NCBI GenBank assembly: GCA_030248225.1
Contig: JASANE010012243.1
Location: 1-64,000 of the forward strand
DNA from: Trileptium ribeirensis
Lineage: Eukaryota > Nematoda > Enoplea > Enoplida > Thoracostomopsidae
DNA length: 64,000 nucleotides
Direction: 5' to 3'
Below the pieces are notes generated by a model. That model saw only the letters and a program-made list of their open reading frames with translations, was not told the DNA's origin and made no database searches. The translations under genes were made by a program, and so were the position numbers. Numbering within the stretch: position 1 is the first letter of the stretch; each line of letters starts with the position of its first letter. Below are positions 26,901 through 35,899 of this stretch, one piece after another.

Positions 26901-29900
26901 CACACTGAATCTCTTACGAAACGGCCTGAGGCGAGTGGGGCACGTAATGCGGATGAAAACCACCGGTGCCCTCGGCGGTTTCGTCTGGCTGATACCCCGC
27001 TACATGGGTAGGACCAAGAGGCCGAGCACTCACGACGTGGAAGCAACAGATCACCAAAGATGCTGCGCAACATTTCCCTCGGACTTCGTACCTGTCCTAT
27101 CAAAACCCACAATAAATAATGAATCTTACCGAATGATGACTGGCGTGGAAGCGCCCTGTAACCGCAGGGTTAGGTGAATATCATATATAAAAACTGCACG
27201 GAACTAGACCTTCAATTTTTGCCGAAACCGGAACCTGATCTTATCAACAGAGTAAAATTAAGAAAGTATTAATGAGCTTTTTGTTTTTGCATTAACTGAG
27301 AAAGACACGATAAAAATACAACCAAGAAATTGAGCAGTTGCCGCAACATTTGGAAGTTTCTCGACACCGCCTATGCCTCCACTTAACAAGTAGGCCCACC
27401 TTTCCACGCTTGTGAGAAGGACCCACTAATGTGCTGAAAATTACAACTGATTCTCCTAATGTATTGTCTTACTGTACGCTTAAAAAGGAAACTCAATGCC
27501 GAACCTCAAAATAGAAAACAAACACAGATTAGCGACACTTTCTCCAGCCCCAGTTCCTGCCACCGAGTGAATTTGTATTGTTAGACAGTCCTCAGCAATA
27601 TGAAATTACGTTACTTGCCTGTCCGCAGTGGGGGGTACCCCACACTTTCCAAATCATCCATGTTCGTGAGATTTTCCCCCATGTCCGCCCCTGACTCGGC
27701 CGAACCCCCCATCTTCAACTAATTCCAAAAATTTTTTGTTTCTGAAACTTCATGTTTTTTGTTTGCAAATTCTTTTTAAACATTCATTACCACTATTTAT
27801 AATGCTAAAATATTGTTAGCTTGAAAATACATTCACAGCAGTAAAAATGCATGAAAATATGGGAATATTTAGTATTTTTAAGCAAAATTTGCCCCCCCCG
27901 CTTTTAATTTTCTCTCGGAAATGAACATGAAGCCCCCGAATTTCGCCCCCCTCCCACTTTACGAAAGCCTGTAGACAGGCCAGCGTTATGTTGTGGTCTC
28001 AAAAGCATAATATTCAACTGACAAGGGCATATTTCGCAGTAGTTTGTCGCATGTTACTAACCATGAGCCTGTGGGTTTAGTTCAAATAACAGCATAGTCA
28101 AGAAATCTTGGGCTACGGAGTACTTCAAAAATTATAAATATGCTAATGTACGATCGATTACAGTTAGGTATGTGTGTATATAATATATTATACAAAGTAC
28201 GGTTTGGCCGATTATATATACCAATATCGATATGGCAAACAGTAGAAAAAAATTTGAAACTAACTAGAAAATCACGAACGAATTTTATATATTTCCACCC
28301 ATAAACAAAGCCGCAGTGGCTTCAAGTTTCCAATTAACACCATATGTTTCCTTAGAGTCAAAACCCACCTCATCTCACAAACCATTTCCTTCCATACAAA
28401 ATCTCTGTAGGACAGGTTGAGAGTTACCGCGACGGGGTGGATGCAGAAGGACTAATGGCCAAAGTGCCCAATAATATTTCCCATTTTTCAAAATTCATAC
28501 TAACGGTGTCTTCTTCATTAAATTAATCCCAACCCTACACCCTCTACTCAAATATTGTGCATATATTCTACCTGGAAAATAAAGTGAATACTGATAACGT
28601 TATGACTGCTAGTCCCCCAGCCGCACCACAAAGTTTCACCAGCCCAATTGCTAGTGAAGCCATAGCAGCAACGGAATTGCTTGAACCGTGGATGTATCTA
28701 GGAGTAGAAGTGATGGTCAGGATGGGTAAAGAAAGTATTCATTATGCTCAGTGTGCATTCACTGCACAAGTTCAATAGATAAGCACCATTTCGGTTAAAA
28801 TTTCTTTTAGCAAATTTACCGATGACATCGTTATAGGTGCTCTAGCCTTTGCCAACTCTAGCGCTGAAATTTCCTGATAACAAAGACGATCAGATCGTGA
28901 GACGGCACCGACAAATCGACTCCGAGTTTCTCTTAGAAACCCTCTTTCTCCTCCTCGGTGTGGTTACCGCATGTAGCATAGATACAATTGAGTGATAGGA
29001 AATTCTTGTCCTTAAGTGAGATGCGTAAACTCTTCATTCTTTAGCCATGGCCCCCGTTCTGATGTCTTGTAGCGCGCGTGGGGGATACCACATCTCTCCA
29101 ACACTTTAAAAATCAAAGCTGAGCGTCTTTCGGCTTTTATCACTGTCGAGCGCCGTAGGAGCGTTCCACGTAGCAATTAACATTATGACTGTGACTTTCT
29201 CATCGCTTGGTGGGGCCCCGCTGACCACAGTTTGCCAACCAGGGAGTTGCGCACTAGGCTTTGTTTACCTCATCATTTCTTGGATTTCCCCAATTTGGGG
29301 CGGGCAGTGCTTTGATGCTGTATGGTGCTGCAAGGTCGCTCGCACAGCTACCTCACCCTGCTATCACTCATTCAGGCAATCTGCTACAAACCTTCGTGTC
29401 GGATTCATACAAGCAGCTCTTCCAGCCTGCCACTTTATTTTTCGCCGCAGGATTTCGTCTTTCCATCACCTAGCTCGATAATTATGGCCAGTGAGGTCGT
29501 GACCCCATCGCCAGGTCTTTCAGCGTCACCAGACTTTGACCGTCACAACACGAAAATGTAACAGGGCAAGGAAATTTGCTGACTGCCCCGCAGCTACCGC
29601 GACGGACCATATGTGCCATTCGTTAGCGCTGATGAATTTCTTCGCGTGTCACGCTAAAACGACCGCACATAACTATACTATCAATAACTGAACACACATT
29701 TACCGTGGTTGGTCGCCCACGCAGCTGTTTAAGCCATGACTAGAGACTTTTCTGGTGCCTTGTCACCCACAAAATCCGTTAACCAGCTCTTCACGATTCT
29801 ACGGACAGCTATCGCTAAAACCTTGTCACCGATAATTTCACTACAATTTTATGCAGACTCATAAGATGTACGACTTACGGATCACCGGTGTGTCCCATGG

Positions 29901-32900
29901 GCAACAGTGACTCCTGGTTGTTAGTCGGAGTAAGCACGTATCCTCCCCTACTGAGCACCGAGATACCGCGCGCAGCACCCAGATAGCACTTTAAATGAAC
30001 GCAAGACAGTTTAGCCCAAATAGCTACTATATATTTTACAATACATGTACAATATAATATATATTCAACTTATATATATATATATACATCAGAGAGTAAC
30101 CGGAATTCCGGTTCCGGTGAAAATCGTGTTCCGGTTGCGGTTCCGGCAAAGGGCAAAAACCATACCGGAACCGGAATTCCGGTTTAAAAAGTTTGTTTGA
30201 AATTTTCCACGTTTTTGCTGCATCTGTTATGCAAACATATGTAATATATATTATACAATGATCAAGCTCCAATACAACCAAGCAAAAGAAAAGATTAACT
30301 ATGCAATTTGCCGTTTGAAACGTAAGTAGGGCACATAATTTCAGTAGGAATTTTTCATAATAACGTGTAGGAATTTGTCAACAAATCAAAGCCAGGTCGT
30401 TGCTTGTAGCAGCTATTTTACACATCCAGAAGTCTGTGCGTTACGTTACAATTAAACCGGTCCAATTCGGTAACAGAGTATGGCTAACGTAGAAGTACTT
30501 AGGGTATGCTTGGCTAACATAAATTGCTTCAAGAACCCGCCAATGCGCTTGTAAACTTGGTAAATCAGTCTAAATTGAAGTAAACTAAAGGTATCTGCAA
30601 CGCAGCTAGAAACTGCTTTCATGGCAAAGAACTGTATTTATTGAAACTGTGAGGGCAGCATCACAGTTTGAGACGTAAGTAGGGCACATAATTTCAGTAG
30701 GAATTTTTCATAATAACCTGTAGGAATTTGTCAACAAATCAAAGCCAGGTCGTTGCTTGTAGCAGCTATTTTACACATCCAGAAGTCTGCGCGTTACGTT
30801 TCAATTAAACCGGTCCAATTCGGTAACAGAGTATGGCTAACGTAGAAGTACTTAGGGTATGCTTGGCTAACATAAATTACTTCAAGAACCCGCCAATGCG
30901 CTTGTAAACTTGGTAAATCAGTCTAAATTGAAGTAAACTAACGGTATCTGCAACGCAGCTAGAAACTGTTTTCTTGGCAAAGAACTGTATTTATTGAAAC
31001 TCTGCGAGCAGCATCACAGTGTGTCTCATAAATAGCATTCTGACTAGAAAGTTATCATCATTATCATCTAACTTGCGGGCACTGTTTGTCCAACGGTAGC
31101 CTAAACAGTGTACCTGATCAGAAAATTACCTTCTATCCATTATTTTCTCTTAGAATCATATAAACCAATAATTTCAAGTTTCCTACAGAAGAATATGTAA
31201 CAAACGTATGTGTAGTAAAGGAAGGCGACTGGAGATAGAGCGAAAGTGTGTATTCTACGCTCCAAGCTTTGTAAGCATATTCGATTTGACACAGTATACG
31301 CAATGGTGTATAGTGGAAGGCATTTTTTGCTCTGGGTGTCCAAAAATCGACATATTTGATCGATAAATAAACATTATTAGCTTCCTCAGTCTCTTTAAAG
31401 TTTCAGAAAGACAATAATACCATCGCAAAACATTAAGTTTAATGTAAAAGTTATTTTTAATGCATTTTAAATCCACTATACCTTCATTTCTTCCTTCATC
31501 TGTTTTACTATATATAAATTTCGAGGACCGTTAGCCAAGCATACCCTAAGTACTTCTGCGTAAGCCATAGTGAAACGTAAGTAGGGCACATAATTTGAGC
31601 AGGAATTTTTCATAATAACCTGCAGGAGTTTGTTAAATCAAAGCCAGGTCGATGCTTGTAGCAGCTATTTTACACATCCAGAAGTTTGCGGGATACGTTT
31701 GAATTAAACCGGTCCAACTCGGTAACAGAGTATGGCTTACGCAGAGGTAATGGTGTATAGTGGAAGACGTTTTTTGCTCTGAAAGTCCAAAAACCGACAT
31801 ATTTGATCGATAAATAAACATTGTTAGCTTCCTCAGTCTCTTTAAAGTTTCAGAAAGGCAATAATACCATCGCAATACATTAAGTTTAATGTAAAAATTA
31901 TTTTTAATGCATTTTAAATCCACTATACCCTCATTTCTTCCATCATCTGTTTTACTATATATAAATTTCGAAGACCAGGTTCCGGTTCCGGTTTAAATGA
32001 ACGGTTCCGGTTGCTGGTTCCGGTTCCGGTTATTCCCTGATATATATTTTTAACATATATATATATAAGTTAAGTATTTACACATATATCGCTTTAGCGA
32101 ATTTCCGGTGTCCGCATTCTAATATCGTATTTTTCAATATCGGCCGAGCCCTAATATATAAGACCTTGCAGACTGTGGAACGAACAAAAACATTGGATCC
32201 TAATTAAAATGCTTGGTGCAATCAAGATATATATTTTAGACTACACTGTAACATAGTAGAATGTTACTTTGTTCCATTGATTATAAACCAGACGAAATCG
32301 GCACGATTTCTCGCCATCCAGTTTATAAAATACATCCAGATTAAAGTCAAGAACTTTGTTCGCGCTTATGTTCTCATATTTCATTTCAGTACGTTCTCAT
32401 GTTAATATATATACGTAGCCAAATAACAAGAAAACATAAAATATAGTACACATACCTGTTGTTAAAGGCCTTTGTCCAACTGGAACTATTGTAATCATAC
32501 GTGGTGGGGTTGACGGGACAGAACATCCCGTCCCAGGAATTCCACCGCCGAGTACAACAGCAGGTCTACTAGTCCTCACAATCAACGGTGTATTTAACAG
32601 AGGCACATTACCGTGTGATATAAGTGTAGGTGTCCCAGGTGTTTGACTGTGATTAGCTATCAAAATATGCTGGTTTTGGATGTTGCCACTCGGCTGCACC
32701 ACAACGCTATTACTTGACGAAGGTATTTGTGTTAACATGCTCGGCGACACACGGATAACCGTTGTTCCAGGAGAGCCTTTTGGTGCAGGCGACTGATGCA
32801 CTGTATCGTATCTCTAAAATCAATGCTAGTAGTCGATATCATTATTAAATTTAAAGTAGAAAACTAATATGCGTGCAGTAAAAAGCGCAAATGGAAATTA

Positions 32901-35179
32901 CTGCATGCAAGCCTGCACCAATTTGTTCATTGTGCTCGCAGATTAGTTTAAGTTTTTATATCGGAAAAAATGGAAGGCATTTCGATTCGAGTTACACCGC
33001 GCCGTCGTAATGCATAACACAGCTTAAAACATAACGGGTGCTGCTTCGCTTAACTTCAATCTAGTATATAACTGGCAAAGCGTGTGGATATGGAGCCAGT
33101 GTGTTTGCTTTGCGCTTATTGACCATGGTCGTTCCAAATTTAGTTCCTTGAGCACCTTTAAATCCCCGAGATAGCAATTATACTGGCCTATCCACAGTGG
33201 GGAGGGTGGGTGGGTGACCACCCCTTCTCCCACTTTCCAAATCCCCCATGTTCGTGAGATTTTCCCCGTGTCCGCCCCTGACTCGGCCGAAACCTCTCTG
33301 TTCAACTAATTCCAAAAATTTATTATGCCAAAAAATTTGTTTTTCGTTAGCAAATTGTTTTTTAAACATTAATTATACTATTTATAGTGCTAAAATATCG
33401 TTTTTAGCTTAAAAATACATTTACGGTAGTAAAAATGTATGAAAATATGGAAATATTTAGTATTTTAAGCAAAATTTATCCCCCACCCACTATAATTTTT
33501 CCTCCAAAAATGAACATGGGCACCGGAAGTTTCCCCCACCCACTTTTCAGAGGGCTGTGGACAGGCCAGTTATACTTTAATAGTAATGCTATGGTCATTT
33601 TAATCACATATAAAACCGTACAGCTCTTTATTTTTTCTTACAATGACCAAAAAGACAAAAACTTTTGAGATTTATAAATAATAATTTTTAAGAAAAATGT
33701 AATTTGAAGTGTCTTTTTACGTTGTACGACCCCAAAACTTAAGATATTTGATGCATGATTTGAGACCATGCAATGCAATTGCTGTTATTGTATTTAAGTT
33801 AAAACCTATAGACACATACTAATAATATATATACATTACATATATATATATATTGAAAAAGTTGCGAAATTTCAGTACCTTCAGTGCTAAAATTTACTAA
33901 ATTTTGCTCCAGAACTGCCCGTACGATTAACAACACAACCAATGTAGGGTTAAAACAATGATACCAACGTCTATAACGAATTAAGTAACACTATAATCTT
34001 TTTCATCCTCAAGAAACAGAAACTCTATTTTCACTTTGTAAAAGTACTTTTTAAACTTTTGCTTAAAGCTGGAAAACGGCTGCTTTCACGTGAGAATCCA
34101 TAACTACGTTGTAGCTTTCGATCAATTTTCGATGCGATGCCCCTGGGAAGAGTTATAACCTAGAACGTTGGGGACTCAAAGTGGCCAAACACTAACAGTC
34201 TAAAAATAGTGCGGGTTTTATCAAACTTTAGGCAGGACATCAGGACAGCAGCGTAAATACAAAGCAAGCTACACAACTATATACATTTCATTATGTGTCG
34301 AAAAAATGTAAAAACCATCAATCAGGTAAACAAGGTGAGGAGACCGAGAAAAAGAATTTCTCAGTTAGACGTTATGTTAAGAAACTCCGGCCACAGCTCT
34401 CGATCAGTTTCAATAAACGTTTTATTTTTGCATATTTTATGCAGCCAAGTGTTTATAAATTGCCCGAAATAAGCGTGGGATACCTAATACCTATTCAGCC
34501 ATTTTTCCAATACACATGTGTGCACGTGAATGTTTAAAACCTGGTGAAACAAGCATCTATCCATTTAGTTAGTATAAAAATATATGGCATCAAGAGGTAT
34601 TGTGCTTATTATCAAACGTATTAATGAATTTTGTCGACGAGAAACACAAACCACTGTATTGGACGTTTTGTACTAGCACGTATACATAATATATACATTT
34701 ACTGGCATCTCCAAGGAGCTGCAGTGCCCACGTTTTTCGAGCTCACCCACGATTCTGGCCGATAACCCGTAATGCCACCATGCAATTGTTGACTTCGCCC
34801 AGGTCAATTCCCCACATGTTTTGATGTGTAGCATCAAAAATGATGTCGGATCCCTAACACTCTGTTGCATTATCCAATAGTATGATATGGCACTCATACC
34901 AGTAAGCAGTACAGTAATGGTTTACTAGTACTGATATTCATTAACTTTGTCCAAATAACTTTTTTGACCTAAGCGTAAATATACGTATGTCACAAAGGTC
35001 TATTAAATATCAGCAAGAAGCAGAACAAGAATACCGCTGCGGTTACTTACTTCATTCGCTTTGTTCGACACATTCCCACTATGTCTATCCTGCTGCGAAA
35101 ATGTATAGTGATCGTAACGATCATTCTTATGGGCGCCGTTGTTCAAAGTACTATTTGGATACGCCGTATTAAGTGACAT
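8348..35179 (-). CDS. TBPL1: TBP-like factor (TLF/TBPL1/TRF2), seven exons found
   Basis: Joined exons are 35179-35051 (from ATG), 32813-32456, 24862-24444, [one missing exon], 16300-16130, 12955-12858, 11168-10895 and 8957-8348. Every junction shows GT/AG and compatible phase. The only gap lies between 24444 and 16300, where a 3n+2-nt exon is required; with about 86 nt the protein would be near 714 residues. The core matches TBPL1 motif by motif: IRNVVVHFTVRCHLDLR, then KRAAKKLARAL, FRVINILATCKLPF, YEPEIQTGLLWR, FASGSCTVTGAKSVESVAAV. Known family members are bilaterian TBP paralogues that bind TFIIA and TFIIB and serve TATA-less promoters in the nucleus. This copy has a roughly 265-residue Gln/Ser/Thr-rich N-terminus and a long charged C-terminus, so it resembles the enlarged insect TRF2 more than compact vertebrate TBPL1 in layout. 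Core identity is visibly low. Confidence 0.85.
9470..9837 (+). mobile_element. Family B TIR element, copy 1
   Basis: The ends are CTGGCCTGTCCACAG and its exact inverse. The 368-bp body has C-rich blocks just inside each TIR and an AT-rich centre ('aaaaatacattcatggcagt'). It matches 27614-27983 and 33183-33569 along its length. No convincing target duplication surrounds this copy. It lies in the last TLF intron. Confidence 0.82.
10895..11168 (-). CDS. TBPL1: TLF exon, end of core and start of tail
   Basis: The acceptor is CTTGTTTCAG and the donor AACCC|GTAAGT. The first residues, KSVESVAAVMNNLWPILLKY, correspond to the last TBPL1 helix (AVATAVEQIYPFVFE). About 70 residues of new tail follow: Asn/Ser runs, a Ser5 run near Pro, then SSRGGRGRRNYAAAMSAYD. 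The run of 'gacgacgacgac' on the plus strand explains the Ser tract and makes this tail prone to length change. Confidence 0.82.
12155..12545 (+). mobile_element. Family A (hAT-like) fragment
   Basis: The right terminus 'ccggttattccctg' ends at 12545, and the preceding 390 bp parallels 31195-32039, including 'cttcctcagcctctt' and 'catcgcaatacattaag'. The left half is absent, so this is a truncated copy in the intron upstream of the 11168-10895 TLF exon. Confidence 0.65.
12858..12955 (-). CDS. TBPL1: TLF exon, repeat 2 strands
   Basis: The acceptor TTTGTCTTTTCAG and donor GGAG|GTTAGT bound 98 nt that encode YEPEIQTGLLWRSDEHDSSV and KIFASGSCTVTG. This matches the conserved YEPELHP and IFSTGSITVTG blocks of TBPL1. 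The incoming codon AC|A gives Thr and the outgoing G|CC gives Ala, so both joins are in phase. Confidence 0.88.
13255..14006 (+). mobile_element. Family F TIR element, truncated copy
   Basis: This is collinear with 58955-59654 over about 720 bp, starting 'agctagggaacccttctgcc' and ending 'tttcgtgaaatgaccc'. Only the right terminus is preserved here. A 60-80-codon minus-strand ORF (13772-13569) has a relative at 59419-59168, but it matches no family I know and may be chance or a transposon relic. The copy abuts the family E element at 14007. Confidence 0.7.
14007..14817 (-). mobile_element. Family E TIR element (inverted, end truncated)
   Basis: Read on the minus strand, it starts with TTGAAACGGAGCGACCAAG at 14817. 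It then carries a unique leader of about 450 bp and diverged internal tandem units of about 175 bp ('gcatcaaaaatggtctatat' types). The far terminus is missing where it meets the family F element. Relatives lie at 35194, 44510 and 60605. Confidence 0.7.
16130..16300 (-). CDS. TBPL1: TLF exon, end of repeat 1 and start of repeat 2
   Basis: The acceptor is CATTTTTCAG and the donor GCCAC|GTAAGT. The 171 nt encode ELDAKRAAKKLARALSTIFP, then HKFRVINILATCKLPFQLN. These align with the 'EEEAKFGARRLARSLQKLGF' helix and the 'VVNVLAVCNMPFEIRL' strand of TBPL1. The first base completes a codon, so the preceding exon must end two bases into a codon. Exon 3 ends in phase 0, so the two cannot join directly without a frameshift. 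Confidence 0.85.
16790..17090. repeat. Dispersed repeat (family H), second copy
   Basis: Collinear, diverged similarity to 1-330 covers the 'tatttt.ttggtatg.a.caaata' block and the following AT-rich tail. No ends or coding content were identified. Confidence 0.45.
17700..19415 (+). mobile_element. Family D TIR element with four 352-bp internal units
   Basis: The head is 'ctagtaactctatcgaga' plus GCAGAACGTAGTGAAGC, and the inverted tail reads CAGAACGTAGTGAAACG when complemented. Between them, 'aaccccataactccaaaacc' landmarks recur at about 17965, 18317, 18667 and 19022, so the unit is about 352 bp. The units share 'gcttccgtgaagggtactaa', 'tttcccatgcccgaaaa' and 'gccttaatcgaaaaacaaa'. The unique tail 'atggccgatcacacacacac' ends the element. 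ORFs of 60-100 codons here recur with the unit and lack protein-like features. Confidence 0.8.
20955..21183 (-). mobile_element. Family C MITE, degraded inverted copy
   Basis: The right end 'ctcatatctggcgagtactg' is the intact TIR of the 7310-7547 element, and 'gagtgttacctttcgaa' near 20989 mirrors its other subterminal block. The left terminus is eroded. It lies in the large TLF intron. Confidence 0.6.
22318..23557 (-). pseudogene. Degraded I/R1/LOA-type retrotransposon, RT end plus RNase H
   Basis: Three blocks follow in order on the minus strand. At 23557-23213 is the C-terminal part of reverse transcriptase, with KVQRLACCMITGAFRATPL, the conserved 'QR.a...itGA.rttP' motif. At 23162-22584 is an RNase H domain retaining all four acidic residues in context: YMDGSA, FQAEVTAI, FSDSQAV and NEMADRLAKKG. 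At 22521-22318 is the characteristic tail CRKCGKDWETAKHLTFGC. Frame breaks separate the blocks and a stop lies before the tail, so the copy is inactive. The 5' portion is missing. It sits in the TLF intron that should contain the unlocated exon, in the same orientation as the gene. Confidence 0.88.
24444..24862 (-). CDS. TBPL1: TLF exon 3, start of the TBP-like core
   Basis: The acceptor is GATATTGCAG. The exon starts in phase 1 and completes Gly from exon 2 (G|GA). About 100 residues of Gln/Asn/Ser/Pro-rich sequence lead into an acidic patch (NEFDDDQPDP). The core then begins with AIDIHIRNVVVHFTVRCHLD and LRLLAHNLVNCMHDRSKG, corresponding to the first strand and helix of the TBPL1 fold. The donor GGG|GTAATC ends in phase 0. 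Confidence 0.85.
25803..25925 (+). mobile_element. Family D solo head fragment
   Basis: 'actagtaactccattacatg' followed by 'acgtagtgaag' and 'cagctctcgatagcata' matches the first 120 bp of the element at 17700, and then the similarity stops. It is a truncated copy in a TLF intron. Confidence 0.65.
26890..27110 (+). pseudogene. Non-LTR reverse transcriptase C-terminal relic
   Basis: The plus frame reads LRRVGHVMRMK, the 'GHV.RM' motif near the end of RTE/CR1-like reverse transcriptases, followed by an Arg/Pro-rich stretch resembling 'grRGRPstrW'. Frame breaks and the short length show it is a relic. It is one of three such relics in the window (with 37163-37950 and 62225-62480). Confidence 0.6.
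27614..27983 (+). mobile_element. Family B TIR element, copy 2
   Basis: The 370-bp element is bounded by 5-bp target duplications CGTTA at 27609-27613 and 27984-27988. The TIRs are slightly mutated (CTTGCCTGTCCGCAG and CTGTAGACAGGCCAG). C-rich subterminal blocks flank an AT-rich centre, as in the other copies. It lies in the second TLF intron. Confidence 0.85.
28785..29200 (-). pseudogene. RTE-type retrotransposon endonuclease relic
   Basis: On the minus strand the sequence opens with MLIATWNAPTALDS, matching the 'GTWNVRTLLd' start of apurinic-type endonucleases in RTE-like elements. After frame breaks it continues with 'EEEKEGF.EKLGVDLSVPS', matching the 'ee.k..FYe.L..ll..vp' block before the catalytic 'GDFNA' motif, which is ruined here. 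Several stops and frameshifts make it non-functional. About 700 bp upstream on the same strand (29200-29990) is GC-richer than its surroundings and may be the element's 5' part. Confidence 0.6.
29201..30081. other. GC-richer stretch, possible retroelement 5' region
   Basis: The plus strand has overlapping ORFs of 70-98 codons at 29185-29561, but none has recognisable motifs, and the composition continues that of the endonuclease relic. I regard them as shadows of a decayed minus-strand retroelement. Nothing else was seen. Confidence 0.35.
30090..32039 (+). mobile_element. hAT-like family A element with internal duplications
   Basis: The termini are CAGAGAGTAACCGGAATTCC and, inverted, CAGGGAATAACCGGAACCGG. 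Flanks ATATACAT and ATATATAT form a near-perfect 8-bp target duplication. Clusters of CCGGTTCCGG mark both subterminal zones. Inside, a 352-bp block at 30321-30672 is repeated at 30673-31022 with about 97% identity, and a diverged third piece is at 31572-31740. A second block of about 230 bp (31301-31533) recurs at 31745-31975. The copy is therefore about twice the length of the one at 510-1548. No transposase is present. Confidence 0.78.
32456..32813 (-). CDS. TBPL1: TLF exon 2, low-complexity N-terminal region
   Basis: The acceptor ATTGATTTTAG leads into 'RYDTVHQSPAPKG' and the donor is ACAACAG|GTATGT. The 119 codons plus one base encode a Ser/Thr/Pro/Val-rich, Asn/Gln-containing disordered stretch such as IQNQHILIANHSQ. 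Phase is 0 in and 1 out, which fits both neighbours. No domain is recognised. The role, by analogy with TRF2 and TBP, would be an unstructured regulatory N-terminus. Confidence 0.75.
33183..33569 (+). mobile_element. Family B TIR element, copy 3
   Basis: The 387-bp element has TIRs CTGGCCTATCCACAG and CTGTGGACAGGCCAG and perfect 5-bp target duplications TTATA at 33178-33182 and 33570-33574. The body matches copies 1 and 2. Minus-strand ORFs over it are shadows. It lies in the first coding intron of TLF. Confidence 0.88.
34040..34260. repeat. Dispersed repeat related to 21200-21340
   Basis: Both stretches share 'ataacctagaacgttggg' (or 'ataacctacaacgttgga'), 'aaa.tggcca' and a 'ttttcgatc' block in the same order. 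Class unknown. It may be a remote leader relative of family E. Confidence 0.4.
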
Positions 35180-35181
35180 GT
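35051..35181 (-). CDS. TBPL1: TLF exon with likely start codon
   Basis: The acceptor is AATATTTCAG at 35182-35183. Only two bases later the ATG at 35179-35177 opens 43 codons (MSLNTAYPNSTLNNGAHKND and on), ending in phase 0 at donor GAA|GTAAGT. The next exon begins in phase 0. The ATG immediately after an acceptor suggests either a spliced 5' UTR or spliced-leader addition. The frame stays open upstream through the TIR element at 35194. An alternative acceptor CCTAG ending at 35229 would add element-derived codons. Confidence 0.65.
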
Positions 35182-35193
35182 CTGAAATATTCA

Positions 35194-35565
35194 TTGAAAC
35201 GAAGCCAGAGCTGTTTCCACTGAGGGCGCTAGGAAAAAAGTCGTGAAAATTTCTTTTTTTGTACATTGTTGTCACTTTATAACTTATCTTCAAGGTGGTT
35301 GGATTTCGATAAAATTTTAGTTCGATAGTAGAAATTATGACGATGTGCCCTTTAATGAAGCTAGAATAGCTGCGTCCCTAGTAGCTCCCTGATCAAAACG
35401 TCAAAACGGCAAAAACAGGTTTTTAAGAGTTCTTTAACAAATTTGGCGATACGGGCGCCAGTTTTTCGCAGGCCACATGTCGCGACATAGGTTTTAAGCA
35501 ATACAAAGATACCACCACAATTAATCAGCTTATCGAGATCTATAATATGGTTAGCGACCGGAACT
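35194..35565 (+). mobile_element. Family E element, left part only
   Basis: It begins with the TIR-like TTGAAACGAAGCCAGAG, then 'gagggcgctagg', 'tcgtgaaaatttct', 'acgatgtgccctttaatgaa' and 'ttatcgagatctataat', collinear with the leaders at 14817 (inverted) and 60605. The tandem part is absent. Its first base lies 11 bp upstream (in gene orientation) of the splice acceptor of the first TLF coding exon. Confidence 0.68.
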
Positions 35566-35689
35566 TCAACAAGATCAAACTACGAACCCTATCTATACTT
35601 CATCATTCGAAATATAAGGCAAAAGATTACATTCGCTGTGCTCAAGAACAATGTGTGTTGATTCATGTATCAAAAAGTCAATCAAGTCC

Positions 35690-35860
35690 AATAAAGCAAC
35701 TCAGGCTGTATTTTCTCATTCGGGGGCGGCTCTGCAGGCAACTCAAGCCATATCTTCCGATTCGGAGGCGGCACCGCAAGCAGCCTAATTTTTACCTTCC
35801 AATTCGGGGCGGCTTCGCGAGCAATTCAAACCGTATGTTTCTTTTCGGTCGCGCTAAGAT
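35690..35860 (+). repeat. Short tandem array of about 47 bp units
   Basis: About three and a half units each contain 'gattcggaggcggc' or 'attcgggggcggc', 'gcaagcaa' and 'tatcttcc'-like text. An 117-codon plus ORF runs through it, giving repeats such as LPIRRRHRKQ. The frame looks repeat-driven, and I do not call a gene. Confidence 0.6.
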
Positions 35861-35899
35861 ACGAGAATTTCACGCCTACCGAGGTTCATCGACAAGATA

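Noticed and set aside
35184..35293. Upstream extension of the first TLF exon as unquestioned coding sequence
   Set aside because: The open frame runs through a family E transposon end. The acceptor at 35182 plus ATG is simpler, so the extension is kept only as an alternative.
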